From positions 8,618,938 to 8,682,937 of the forward strand of contig JAZAYU010000008.1 in NCBI GenBank assembly GCA_038501625.1: a stretch of DNA of 64,000 nucleotides, read 5' to 3'. Below the pieces are notes generated by a model. The model had not been told where the DNA came from and did not search any database. It saw only the letters and a list, made by a program, of their open reading frames with translations. This DNA comes from Corbicula japonica (taxonomy: Eukaryota; Mollusca; Bivalvia; Venerida; Cyrenidae). The position numbers and the translations under genes were made by a program. The number at the start of each line of letters is the position of its first letter. Position 1 is the first letter of the stretch. Below, piece after piece: positions 23,782 through 37,700 of the stretch.

Positions 23782-24811
23782 ATTTCAGTCTTCGCGAAAG
23801 GGATGAAAAACTGCCAGTCGTCCGGTCTGGTGAAAAAAAAATTCTGCCAGACCGAAAAGAATTTGCCAGACCGAAACAAAAACAATTATATTCTTCGTAA
23901 AACTATCTTATTTCACTATATTTATGCTACACATACATTGGAGCAAATTAAATAGCTCTATTTTCACTTTTACCCCCACACATGTTACAAAACAACAATA
24001 CAGATTATTAAATCTATTTTTTTATTCTTGAAAAATGACAAAAATAAATATGGCAAGGTCTTTCTTTGCCAGATGATATAAATTTGCCTTGGCACTCCCA
24101 CTTATGTCCACTGAAACTTGTCTAGCAATCTGTTGCTGGAACTTGGCATCTCCAACAGCCTTCGTGTGGTCTAAAAAAACAGTTCTAAATATATTTGAGG
24201 CCTTACTTTTCAGACACAAATTACAGTATACTACATTGATTCTGTTATGGAACAATAATACACAAATGCCATTAAGTAAATAAATATAGAAATAAGTAAA
24301 TAATCACGCTAAAACAATCAAACTTCTTTTTGTTTTGTTGTCAGATGCATGTATATCGCCGGTGCATGACAATTCGTCGAAAGACACTTGATAGAATACG
24401 ACAATTGACAGAAAGGACACGTGGTAGAATGCGACAATTTAAAGAAAGGACACTTGATAGAATTGTATTTCCGTCGAAAAGCGTGCGTTTTGTGAATTTG
24501 TGACCAAAGTTGATTTTATCATTCGGTCTTTTTTACCACCCACGAAGAACAAACATACACATTGTAAATGTACAAAAAATTGGGATCCATGGACCGAGCG
24601 CGATAAATTGGATATCGCGATATAACGGATCGCGATATAACAGAGCTGCAGTGCAATTATAACGGAAATATTGTTTGCACCAAGATTTTCCGTACCTAAA
24701 AGGCCGAAAAAAATGCCGGTCGACCGGACTGTCGACTTCACAAAACTGCCGGACCGAAGCAAATTTTGCCGGACATGACCGGCGGTCTGGTGCCTTTCGC
24801 GAAGACTAAAA
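23782..24811. mobile_element. Element with 22-bp terminal inverted repeats, type unclear
   Basis: The left end AATTTCAGTCTTCGCGAAAG and the reverse complement of the right end AATTTTAGTCTTCGCGAAAG differ at one base. Both run inward into TGCCGG/CCAGACCG-rich sequence. Within it, about 24585-24645 carries TATCGCGATATAACGG words like pogo/Tigger ends. No transposase frame is visible. A target duplication could not be settled. Confidence 0.55.
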
Positions 24812-26059
24812 TTTGCAGCATTAGTTCGGGTTAATAAAATTTTAATTTACTAAAATAAATTTGGTCTGCGCGACTAAAAGCAACAGTAGGATTTCTGAAA
24901 CGTCACAGAAATCGAGATCGCGCATGAAGTGGTCTCTTTGTTGGTGCTAAATATAGCTCCATTATATTTAGCTTCTTAGTGCCTTCACGATAATTTAATA
25001 TATTCTTACTTAAGTTTAGGACTGGGGCTTTAAAGTAACACTAAATACCATCTGAAATTATGACTTGTTACATTAAGAAGACTTCATCGTACAGGATGAA
25101 GTTGAAGTGTTATATCCAATGCTGTAACTTGCAATGCAATGTTGACTTTTTTCAGAACAGAGTGCATTAGGTAAATATCGGGTCAGTGGAGTGTGAACAT
25201 CAGTAAAGAGTTGTTACTTACCATTTTATTTTTCAATGCGGATATCATTGAACACACTGACTATAATGCCCTAGAAGAAACCACTGCATGTGCCAAGACA
25301 GTTTAGAGCTTTAATTTAGCTCTCCCAGGTTGTGACCATAGATGATAGAGCACTCCCCTGACACATTACGCCAGCAGTGGTCACAGCATCATATTCATAC
25401 AGATACAATGTCAATGGTAAATGACTGATATGTTAAAGAACCAGGATGTGACAGTGATTCCCTCTATTTGAAATAATCTATAATATATAAATTAAATTCT
25501 TAATAAATTAAATTCTTATCATGCAGGACAAGCCATGAAGTTGAGGGGAACTCAGCCACAATCGGATGGACTTGAACCCGCACTGTCGAACTCTCCTTTA
25601 AATAACAGTTTATTTCATAGCAAAAAGAACAATTTTGTAAATATAATTACCTTTAAAAACAGCAACAATAAATAAACGGCTGGTATTTACACAAAATCGA
25701 AAGTAGTTGCCAAGGTACCGGCGAAGCTTTATAGTGGCAAGGCAGTGAAAGCTCAATATCCGATAATTGTAGACAGGTGCGCGCGAGATTAATAAAATTA
25801 AGAACATCTATCAAAAATACTAATCTATTGCTTTAATGTTTCTACATTATTAAATTCAGCTAAATTTGCTTACATGAACGGTCTTTAAATATGAGAGCTA
25901 GAAATAAGTTGGTTAATATTTTGACGGAATCGATCTGTTTTTGGTCACTTTCGATTTTCAAAGAAGGCGAGAACATACAAGTGAAAGGTACTTGACTGTT
26001 GATATCCACGTGTTTCATTGGTTAGAAGTTACAAAGATCCACCAATCAAAATACTCGTT
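24812..26059. other. Spacer upstream of RIC1
   Basis: No exon or repeat structure is recognised. The direct RIC1 promoter is described separately. Confidence 0.4.
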
Positions 26060-26144
26060 ATATTTTATGACAGGAAGTTAGCATGGCTGTCAATCTAACA
26101 ATTTTTTTGGCACAATGAACATTGAAAATTATTTGTAAACAATC
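26060..26144 (+). promoter_or_regulatory. Probable RIC1 proximal promoter/5' leader with two overlapping uORFs
   Basis: ACAGGAAGT at 26070-26078 fits an ETS site, followed at once by AGCATGGCTG, a YY1-like word; this pair is common in TATA-less housekeeping promoters. ATG at 26083 opens an 11-codon uORF ending TGA 26116-26118. That stop overlaps the ATG (26115) of a second uORF of 7 codons ending at 26138. Both finish before the RIC1 ATG at 26145, which has a weak context (AATCATGT). Whether transcripts include the uORFs is unknown. Confidence 0.35.
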
Positions 26145-26285
26145 ATGTATTTCCCAGTAGGTTGGCCTAAATACATCAGGCAACCTCAGGGCGAACTGAG
26201 GGAGCCAACATATGTAATTTCCAGTTGTGACAGGATGCTATTTGCCATTGTTTCTGACGAAGAAATTAGCATTTGGTATTGCAAG
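26145..26285 (+). CDS. RIC1: RIC1 exon 1 (start)
   Basis: Residues 1-47, [11 protein letters not shown] to ISIWYCK, first strands of the propeller. Donor AAG|GTACAT, phase 0. Confidence 0.95.
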
Positions 26286-28686
26286 GTACATTCTGTACAT
26301 ATTTACATGTAGACCAAGTTAGGTATATAATATCTGCCATTTAATTTAAACCCAGTGTAGATAAGAGGTCAGCCATGACTCCAATGCATAAATTAAGTCC
26401 CAGGGTTAATGGACTTTAGCCCAACCTTCGCCCAAATTACCCCAACTGGATGTGAATTGTATCATCAGTTCGTACACTAGATGGAAAACAAATGTTGTGA
26501 CACATCTGAAGATTTAGTTATTCTGTTTTACTTACAGGCCTGTTCAAACTTAATCTAAAATCTCCAGATTTTAAGTTACTTCTCTGGATTTACAGTCAAA
26601 ATCTCCGGATTTGTATGAAATAGGAAAAAAAAGATTAATTAAACTTAATTTAAAGTTGTGCAATGAATCTAATAGTTATTCTACTGCACAGTAGCACATT
26701 TCCTGTTAATTACAAGATAACAAGGATGTGATCAGTGACAAGATGCCTCTGGCACAATATACAATTACCAGTTGTCATCATCTTAACAGGAACCTCAATA
26801 TTACACTTGCCTTCATCCATTTTCTTTGGTACATGGTCTTTCTTAAATTAATCAAACAGATCTTTACAAGGTTAACAGAAAAGTAAAAAATGAATAATAA
26901 ACAAAATAAAAAATAATTTTGAAACATTTAAGTTCTTTAAGTGTTTCTAACAAAAATGGCAAATGACATAAAACATAAAAATATGAGACTAATAATGTAA
27001 CATCATCATCATAAATTGTGTTTAGTCATATTTGTAGTTAGTATCAACAACAAGACATTAAAACAACAACATTACATCATCATCATCATCATCATCTAAA
27101 TATTCAGACAAAATCTCCAGATTTTTCATAAAGTTTTGGCAAGACTGTACATAAGACATTGGAAGGAGGGATCACACAACTGCTACTACTGGTGTGCAAC
27201 CATCTCATTTTTTTTTGCCTGTAAATTGTTATTCCTAAAGGTATGTGGTCAGATATTAAGCCAGGGTTGGCAAAATGCCGGCAAATATGAGTATTGTCCA
27301 TGCCGGCGGTATTTACCGGTATTTACCGGCAAATACTGGCAATTACTGGCAAATACTGGTCAATTGAATTTACCAGTCTGGAATTTATACAATATTATCT
27401 ATTATCAGCATTCATATAGATAATTTCAAGTTTACCCATTAATTGCCATTATATTTATACTTAAGTTTAACACTTTTATCACTTTATCCATAATAAATAA
27501 AAATTTAAGTACTGAACAAGTGGTCATTTGAATTGACCACCCATGGAATTTATACAGTACAATGTATCCCTTATAGTCAGCATATGGACAAATTCAAATT
27601 TCAATTATTAACAATAATGGAGTCAGCATTTTAGAGGGTTAATTTTAATTATAAACAAGTAATGTACACAACTTACAATAAATATACATGAATACCATAA
27701 CAAATAATGTTTAGATACAAAGAAGCCTCTGTCTACCAGTCAATCTCTTCTTTCCCCCTAAGATACCTGTAACAGAACACCAGTTTGGCAGCTTTCTGCA
27801 GTCACACCAATACACAACCACTTACTTGCACCTAGACAAATTGTATAGGTTATTTATGACACTTTACTGTTGCCTTTGTTGCCCCTGGCTATTACAGCCC
27901 CCTGTAATGTTGTTTTAATAGACTAGACATTATGGCCTTGCTTGTGTCAATGGCCAGGTGCACAGGTGGATCAGCATTAATTTCTTACCTGCTGTATTTT
28001 TGGTTCTTAGAGTAAAAAAAGACAATTCTGTAAGAATTATTTTTACTTTAAAGTGCTTAAAGTGATAACCTGATATGAAATTTAATTAAAATATATGAGT
28101 AATTTAATTATTATTATGATTATACATTAATAACAGTCAACTAAGTTAAGATTTCTGCAGTATTTTAAGGCAAAAAAACTCATCTGAGTAGTATTTGCCA
28201 GTATTTTCCAGTATTTGCCACTTTGGGGAGTATTTTCCAGGGCGGTAAATACCGGTAAATACCACCGGTAAATACCGGGGGTGGTATTTACCGCCCAACC
28301 CTGTATTAAGCCTTGTATCTAGAATTTAAGTGTTTATTTTGAAAAAAAAAGATTAAACTATGCATTGATATTTTATAGGTATCCATTTTGGAATATTTAA
28401 TAAAACAAAACTTATAACATCTCAGTTTGTATTTACTCATTCTTGTTCAAATACAGTAACTGGCTAAGTTGTAAGGGCTTTTGTCACTCTGGCATGGATT
28501 CAGTCCCCTGCTGATGGGTTCAGCTTTTCTCCCCAAAACAGAATTTTCAACATTATTATGTTACATACATGTACATGATGATTTTGATGCTTTAAAGTTG
28601 AACATTAAATGGATTACAAACTAAAGGTGTCAAATTCTGTATTCACACAACTTTATAGGCTATATTATGGTTGTGTAGTGTAATTA

Positions 28687-28727
<41 letters not shown>

Positions 28728-31700
28728 GCGAGTATATTCATTTAATACTTCCAAGAAAATTTATTTAATACATAAGAATTTATGAAATTTGAAACAAAAT
28801 TCTTTATTAATTCCTGTTTCTGTAAAAAAACATTTTGTTCAAAGACATGCTTTGATAAATTGATTAACAGATCAATCATTATCACACAATCAGTGATGGC
28901 TGTTATTCAAAATTGGTCTTTACACTGTTTAAATGACATGATATCTATTTATAGCCTGCTGTACAAATTGTGAGCTATACCCAGTCCGACAAGACCTTGA
29001 CACAGTATGGCAAGTATTGTAAAGCCGAGTGGAAACCAGACTCTTCAACACTGGCTGTCATTGTAAGTACCGGTATGAAAGAAACAATTAAATGTATAAA
29101 ATTGTCCTTTAACCCTTTACTTCATACAATGCCATGTTGTCATGTAACAGGTTTTCAGGCATGGGCTAACAGTGTAGATGCAGATCAGCCGGTTCCATAA
29201 GATCAGGATCTACTGTGTCTGCTTTTGATAAATTAATTTTGGTTATTTTTGACCAAAAAACAATTAGTGTAGATCCCGATTAGACAGCATGGATGTGCTG
29301 GATCTACTCTGGTGTAATAATCAATAAAACCTGTATACAAGGAGTAATGGGTGAAGTAATGTCGAAAAGCTAGTTCTTGCAATCCAAGTCTGTATTTCCC
29401 AACAGTGCATGGAAAGGTCTTCTTAACCTGTGTAAGACAAGTCATGTGCTCTGACATACTTGATGCATTAACATAACTTCTGAAGTGTAATTGAATGAAT
29501 ATGAATGAGAAATAATAATATATAAAATAGAGTTTTAATTAAGGCTGGATTATCCTTTTGGAATCCTGCACATATGGACGATACCTGTGTTGTCATTTAG
29601 GCGGTAGCAAATAATTTGTCAGATTTATGTTAATGTGTAATTTATAAATTTATGTGTCCAAATTAAAAGCAGGGTATCCCATTTATAGCGCGATGTGGCA
29701 TGTCCTGCGCCAAAATGTAAACTTCACTTCAGAAATTATGTTGTAATTGTGATGATTGATATGAGTATGTAAAAGGTCGAACCTGGAAACCCATTTGTTC
29801 TTTCACCACTATACATCCCCAGAGTGTTCATGATGTATGTCACTGAGAAATTAATATGAACTTGCTCTTCTTCTATCTTGACTTGATTGTGATGGTTCTG
29901 TGTTTTGTTAAATGTAGCTATTTGATGATTTTTGTATTTTATTACAATATACATCCATTAACTTTATAGACCATGGCCTTATATCCTGTGCTTGACCAGT
30001 GTAAATCCAGATTATCCTGCTCGTCATTTTTTAGACAGAATAAACCTGATGAATCATAAGGTACCACTATAGATACTGATCAGACTGTATAATGTGCTTG
30101 TTAATCGGGATCTACACTGGGGTTAAAGCCAATTTTATGGAGTTAAATGAAATAAATAGTTACCAAACCATACACTGTTCTAATGTCACAATATGTCTTG
30201 CACTTTTCAGACAAGCAAGTGTTACATTGTGTTGTTCAAAGTTGACCTAGACATCTCTGTGCCTAACCACCATTGTTTGTATGTCACAGCAGAAAGCAGG
30301 TAATTGAGTACCCAATTTACCATGAGTTTTAAAGTTTACCTTGTGTAAGGGCATGCATGATTCAGTTTATTTACTTTGTTACATTTTATTTAAAATGTAT
30401 GACAACAGTATTTAACTATTTGCACTAGTGTATGTATTGTGTAATGCTTAACCCTTAGATTTAATGAAAGTGTTAACTAATGTTAAACCCTTACTCCATT
30501 TATATGTTGTTACTGCATCAGGCTGATCAGAATCTTCACTGTTCACTTTTAGATTCATTGGGTTATTTCTGACCTAGAAGCTTATAGACTGAGTGCAGAT
30601 TTAGAAGCTAACAGTGCAGATCCTGATCAGATAGCACAGATGTGCTAACTGATCTAAATCTACTCTGTTTGCCCAAGTGATAAAGGTGTATTTATGAAGT
30701 TCAGGGTTAAGGTATGTGACATACGAGCCTATGTTACACAGTTGTATTGTGTTAAGTTGTACAAAACCATGTACTACAAACTTTTGTGGTAAATAAATTC
30801 AAGTGCATAGTTTAGCTTGAGTGTAAAATTCAATGCACGATTTAACCACAGTAGTTAAAAGCTGTTGTTAATAATTTGTGGAATAATTATCAACAAAATT
30901 GGTGACGTAAATCTCAGTTCTGGTGTAAATAGATTGAGATTTTGTCAGTTATTTTAAGACATCCATTGAATTTATAAATTCAAGCACTATTTTATGCATT
31001 TGTTTGAAGGCTATATTATAATAAGGCAACATCTGCTTTGGATGATAAATTAAACAGTGTTTGTTTATTTTGCATTTATAGGTTTATTTTCCTGACATAT
31101 CCTAGCTGTATTTCTAATATGTATTTTTTCCTATAAAGTTTCAATAGGAAAAAGAATAGGCCATCCAGTGTGAAAGGATTTGTTGGGAATAAGAGTGGAA
31201 GAATAATTGTGTTGTTCATGATTTAATTATATGTTCATGTTTATTAACACTTTACTCCATATATTTGTTTTTAATGCTTACATGACATCTGTGCAGTCCA
31301 ATGTGGACCTGCATTGGTTGCATCTTGGTAAAAAATAACCTAACAGTGCAGATCCTTATCAGACGGCATGGATGTGGCGGCTGATCAGGATCTATACTGC
31401 TCACCCACGCATTAAAGGTGTGTCTATGGAGGAAAGGGTTCATTATTTGAATAGCAGACTGTGTAGACCCTTACAAGACAGGATAGATTTACAGTTGGAA
31501 ATAGGTCTTGATTACTAGCAAATATGAAAAATTCTGTATGATACTTATTACATCAAAGGTTAATATAATTGAATGATGAAATATAACTGTTCTCATTTCA
31601 GTGGAAGATCTCACAGTTACCATGGTGAAGGCAGTCAAACTACAGAAAGTGTTCCAGCTATAAAACTGACTCTTCTAAAACATGTTCAGCTTCTATCTCA

Positions 31701-34700
31701 AATCACCTGGTAATATTTCCATGTGTTAATTGGTCATGAAGTATTGATATGATCTTTCCTTAATGGGTCATTAATCAGGTCTTCTGAGAGGTCTTACCAG
31801 AGTATTTTACTAAAACATACCTGATTATTCCTTTACTCCATATATACACATTTTGTAGCATGTGCAAACAGTGTAGATACAGATCAGCTGGCTCATAAAA
31901 TTATGTGCTGTCTCATTAGAATTAACACTGTTTGGTTTTTGGTCAGAAATAACCTAATTGAGAAAAAAGTGAACAGTCAATATCCTGATCAGATAGCACG
32001 GATGTGCCAGCTGACCTGGAATCTACAATGTTTTCCCATGCCATAAGAGTTGTATTATATATCCAGTATTGAACAAAGAAAAATTATTATTGCTCAGTAG
32101 ATCTCCAATTTGATTATATCAGGTTTCTGGATTTCTATTATGTTAAGAAATTCACAGTAACAATTTATAAAGCTAATGATATGATGCCAAGTGATATCAA
32201 TATTCATCACTAGTTATTTCATTACTCTGCTGATACTATATAGTTATTTGGTTCCTTGACAGGGTGTATGAGGATATATTGCCGGTCTGGGTGTCATATT
32301 ACCCAAGCCGCTTATTTTATACCAAACAACTTAATTCCCCTCTGAAAACCTCAATAATTACATGTATGACGTCATTAATTTACCTGCATGACGTCACTTA
32401 TATAGAAATTTAATGGACGATCAATTTGGTATTTATTTACAAAATTTTAGAATAATATGATCGTTTTCAATGTTAAAAACATAACAAAAGTATTTTCTGT
32501 AACAATTAAAGTAATCCCTAAGCATACTGCATTATAATTAACAAGATCGGCTTGAAATTATGTATTTTTTACCGAAATTCAAAACAAAATGGCGGACAAC
32601 AACAAAAGGTGGGAGGCCAGAGAGGGAAATTAAGGCATGTGGGTTCATATCTACGGCCGATCCGTAAATACGGATATACATCAACGGCAAATTATCCAAT
32701 CAAATTCAAGCAAATTTCTTTGCAGTATAATAATATAAAATTATTGAATTAGGGTAAGTTACTGTGTTACACTTTCAATAGAATAACGGGATGAATGAAA
32801 GATATGATGATATTTTACAGCTGTCTCAGTATCAGAGAAGAGTTGGCAGTGGCCACTGAGGACGGCCATATAACAAGGTTAAACTGGAGTGGTACAGAGA
32901 ATACCAAAGCCTCAGTCTGTCTCAAAGATCTGTCTGTAGCGGCTGATATGCTTCAATCAAGAGGTTAGTTTGTCCAGTGTTTTAAACAAGGACACAAAAG
33001 GATTAGAGACCAGTCTCAAATTTTAAACATCTGATAGGTTGAAATGGTGAACAGTCGCCATTTTAGCCAATCAGATGAAAATCTAAAACATCTGATTGGC
33101 TGAAATGGTGCCCATGCTTGTGATTTGAGACTGGTCTCTAGATTTTGTTTTATTATCCTGGGCACTGGTATACCAACTACTGCTGGGACTTGATAAAGAA
33201 GGCGGGCAAGTTAATGGAACATTCCTCTGAAACCTCCCTCTGCCCCAGACAGGTTGGTTAGTGTGACCATTATGATTGTCAATGATTTTATCTAATTGTT
33301 TAACTTTTTATTCCATGGTTGCGCCTTTTATGCACTGGATGTGCTGTGAATAGTGTCATCTGTGCTGTCTGATCAGGATCTACACTGTTCACTTTTACTT
33401 TCATTGGGATACATGCATTTTTGACCAGGAAGGAAACACTGTAGATCCAGATTAGGCTGCATGGAACTTGATTTTCAGAAATGTTTAAATGCCTAGATCA
33501 GTCCCTGAGCTGGTGGGTAATTATCAACTTATGAAATCTGTTTATTCCACCTATTGGTCACTTTAACATGGACTAGATTTTGTGATTGTTTAAATGTGTG
33601 TGTCTTGACTTCTCACCGAGAAATGAAAACTGTATTTAAGCGATGGATGTATATCTTAGAATAATTTTTAGGGACCAAGCTTACCATAGAAGATGGACAT
33701 GTAGTGCAGATGGAGTACAGTCCGATCATTGGTGGATACTGTCTCGTGATGTCATCGGGGAAGGCAGTATTGATGATGTCACTGGCTGTACATCGGAATG
33801 ATGGTGTAAGTGTAATCAATTTTGTTGCACTATACAGCTGTAATTTGTAAATAAATTGGATACCATTTTTACAGCCCAAAATTCTAAGCTTAAACTGTAC
33901 ACAAAAGTTAAATTTCTTTTTATGTCTCAATTATCGAAGGTAAGAGCTAGTGTGCATTAATTGAATGTCTACATATGTGAAAGCAAGAACAAGTGTGAAT
34001 TAATTGAATGTTTAAATGTGTGAAGGCAAGAGCTAGTGTGCATTAATTGAATGTCTACATATGTGAAAGCAAGAACAAGTGTGAATTAATTGAATGTTTA
34101 AATATGTGAAGGCAAGAGCTAGTGTGCATTTATTGAATGTCTACATATGTGAAAGCAAGAACAAGTGTGAATTAATTGAATGTTTAAATATGTGAAGGCA
34201 AGAGCTAGTGTGCATTTATTGAATGTCTACATATGTGAAAGCAAGAACAAGTGTGAATTAATTGAAGGTTTAAATATGTGAAGGCAAGAGCTAGTGTGCA
34301 TTTATTGAATGTCTAGCAAGAACAAGTGTGAATTAATTGAAGGTTTAAATATGTGAAGGCAAGAGGTAGCGTGCATTTATTGAATGTCTACATATGTGAA
34401 AGCAAGAACAAGTGTGAATTAATTGAATGTTTAAATATGTGAAGGCAAGAGGTAGCGTGCATTTATTGAATGTCTACATATGTGAAAGCAAGAGGTTGTG
34501 TGCAGGAACTAGTTTGCATTTGAAAGGCCTTGAGTGGTATCTGCTTTGTTTTGTTTTTATTTATTGATACTTGTCATATTTGAAACAAGCTACAAAAACT
34601 AAGAAAAAAATCAGAAATAAGTAATTAATGTGAAACTAAATCTTATGTTAAATGAATGTCCTAATGTTCAGACACTGGTAAATTGACAAAGCAATAACTG

Positions 34701-37700
34701 AACAAATATTATTGGTATATGTTTGATGTAATTACAGAATTCCTCTGGAGTCTGGGCCTCAGAGATGACTGATGCAGTCTGTCAGGCTGTGAACCACAGA
34801 TACAGGCTAATAGCTTACGGCTGTTCTGGGTTAGTTTTGTATTTCTTTTGATGTGCAGTATTTGTTATATACCTCTAAGATATATGTTTTTTATAGAATG
34901 ATACACAGCTGTGTAAATTGCATTGTATTTGACTCTTACCACATGTAACAAAACTTCATTCTGCTGGCTTATTTAGTTCATACGATAAACTTACTTTGTC
35001 TTGCATTTATATACTTGTAGTAAGTTTGTATTTCCCCATCAACAGATTAACTGTAAGGTTATGATTTAAGTATTATTAGATGGAGTCATGATATAAAGTG
35101 CTGCATTTGCTGTGTAGTGTACATTTTATTCTCTTTGGTGCATGTACATAATCTATCCTTCTCTTTAGCCTGTGCTGTATCATGTACTCAGTCTAATTTG
35201 TTCTTCAGTGTCTGTTGTATTTATTATACACAATTAGTATGTATTGTTCACAATGTTATCCATTTTCTTCAATATCTGTGGTGTGGTCATTACCATTAAT
35301 ATATTTCTCTTTCAGTGCCTATGGTGTAGTGTATACAATTAATGAAGTTGAAGGTTTATTGGAGGCCTCACATAAGTTGCAAGTGTCTTGCAAAAACTTC
35401 CCCGGTAGGTTTTTTGCACCTCTACATAACCTTTAATGTCTGCTCATTATTCAAATACTGTTAAAGTTGTATGTAATGAGTGGTTGTCTTAAGCTAGGCA
35501 ATCTGAATTCAGTATTAAAGTTTTAAAACTACCAAACTATGAACAGAGACTTTAGTGCAGTTGCTTTGCCCCTTTCCTGGTTGATCTGCACTTGTCTATC
35601 TTTGCAAGATTTGATTATTGCAATATCTGTTGCACCTTTATTGCCAATCAAGAGGGGTTAAAAGTGGTGTAGCTTGAACCTGCCTTTTTGGGCAGCAATA
35701 TTTAATTTTCTGACTATGGTCAGAAAGTTGGAAATTATCGTGTAACCTACTCCAAGATTGCCTCAAATGAATCCCTTCTCTGGAAATCATGTATCTGACC
35801 CTGCAACTGTGTTCCTCCACAATAATGCAAAGATTGCTAAGTTGTTATATATAACTGTGCAATTTTGTAAAGTAAATACACTTAACAGAGCAAAACTATT
35901 GAAGTGGATACAATCATATATTCATATAATTATGCAAAAATTAGTTGATATGTGCAAAAAAAAGTGTAAAGTTGATATACAGTCTAACCTGTGTGTAGCA
36001 GCCATCCAAGGGAAGCAGCCAATTTGGCTGCTGTAGGCAGGTGACCTCTGATCGGAGGGTCAGAGGAAGACGAATGAAATGTGAAGCTTGTAATGAACCG
36101 GACATAGTACTGTATTGTTACAGCTTGTATGTCTCAATATACAGTAGAGCTCCGCTATATTGCGATCCCATATATCGCGAAATCCAATATAACGCGGTCG
36201 ACCCGTGGATCCCTTTTTTTCCCATAAAATGATAGTAAAAATCTATCGACAGCAAATTTTGCATAATGGAAAGGGAATTAAGTCATAGAATATAAGGAAA
36301 TTTGTCGGGGGCGTCACAAAATGGCCGCTAAATAGAGGTGACCGCAGTTCGGAGGTGACCGTTAGGTCAGGTTAGACTGTATGCAAAAAATAGTGTAAAG
36401 TTGATATATGCAAAAATTAGTTAAGTGGATACACATAACTTTGCAATGTTGTGATACACTTAAAAAAGCAAAGTGGACATATATAACTTTCAATTCTGTT
36501 ATGTTATAGCTATGTCGAGGACTGTAGGTGCTGTGACCTGTATGAAGTGGACTCCAGATGGAACCTCCCTTGCTATGGTGTGGAAGAGAGGAGGATTTGC
36601 CCTGTGGAGTGTCTTTGGTTCCCTGCTTGCCTGCACTGTGGGTGGGGATTACAGGTATTGTAGTGTTCTGTCTTTTAGCATTTCTCTGTGTTTATTGGTT
36701 TGCTATCACCTAAAGCTAGCTTTTAATTTTAAATGTGGGTTTTTCTAGAGGTTTTCTGTGTTTCCTTTAGTTAAAATACATTTTAGCACTGTTTGTTGTG
36801 CTTTTACATTCTTGAATTCTTCTTATATGTGTGTTTGAAGTTAAACTATACTGAGTGCCAATGAAAACGCAACACTTTATTTTTGGAATATTTTTGATGT
36901 GTGTAAAAGTTAAATAAATTGGCAAAGGTATATGTGTTTTAAAATAAAAAAAGTAACCTATGAATCATTTATTGTCCACTGATTTTTTAAACCTTTTCTC
37001 CTACAGTAACCCCGTACAAACGCATGAAAGTTTCGTTTTGGCATGTAGACATGCATAAATAACCTCAAAACAAGTCCATTTGTAAACCTTTACAAACGGC
37101 TACAAAAATCCCATCTTCAGTTTTTAAGGTTTACTGTATACAAATGTGAAAATGCAAAGACTTTTAAACAACCAACGACATGAGGTTTTAGGAATGATCC
37201 AAGGAGGTATGTCTTGACATGAAGTCGCTCCTCAAATGCATTGTTCGCCGTCGACAATTACTCGCTTGGCCCAACGACATCCCCTGTCAAAATTATATTT
37301 TGTTTAGGGCCCATTGTTTTACTCATTAAGGGCAAACCCATTCTTTTATGTAGGGATCATACGCCGCTGAACAAGGAATGGTATTAATCTAAAAATACAA
37401 CATTGAAGGTTCCATGTTTAGCGCCATATGCATACCATCGTTTCGGAAGGATCAAAATTGTACTTTTTATTGGTGTAAATATTGAGTTGCGCTCAACCCG
37501 TGGCTAGGCGGCGTTGGAAGTAATATGCATTTCCATTGATGCCCATGAACAGGCTCAATCAAACCAGTCATGCAATATATTCATATTTGTTGTGTTTGGT
37601 GGCTTTCGAAGTTCCCTTTTCATCTATTATTCATTTTAAAACACATCTATTTTTGCGAATTTATTAAACTTTTCCACACATCGAAAATATTCCAAAAAGT

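Noticed and set aside
24022..24255. Minus-strand frame with DHTKAVGDAKFQQQIARQ, possibly an exon
   Set aside because: Lies inside a TIR element, no clear splice sites and no family match; could be a transposon-captured fragment.
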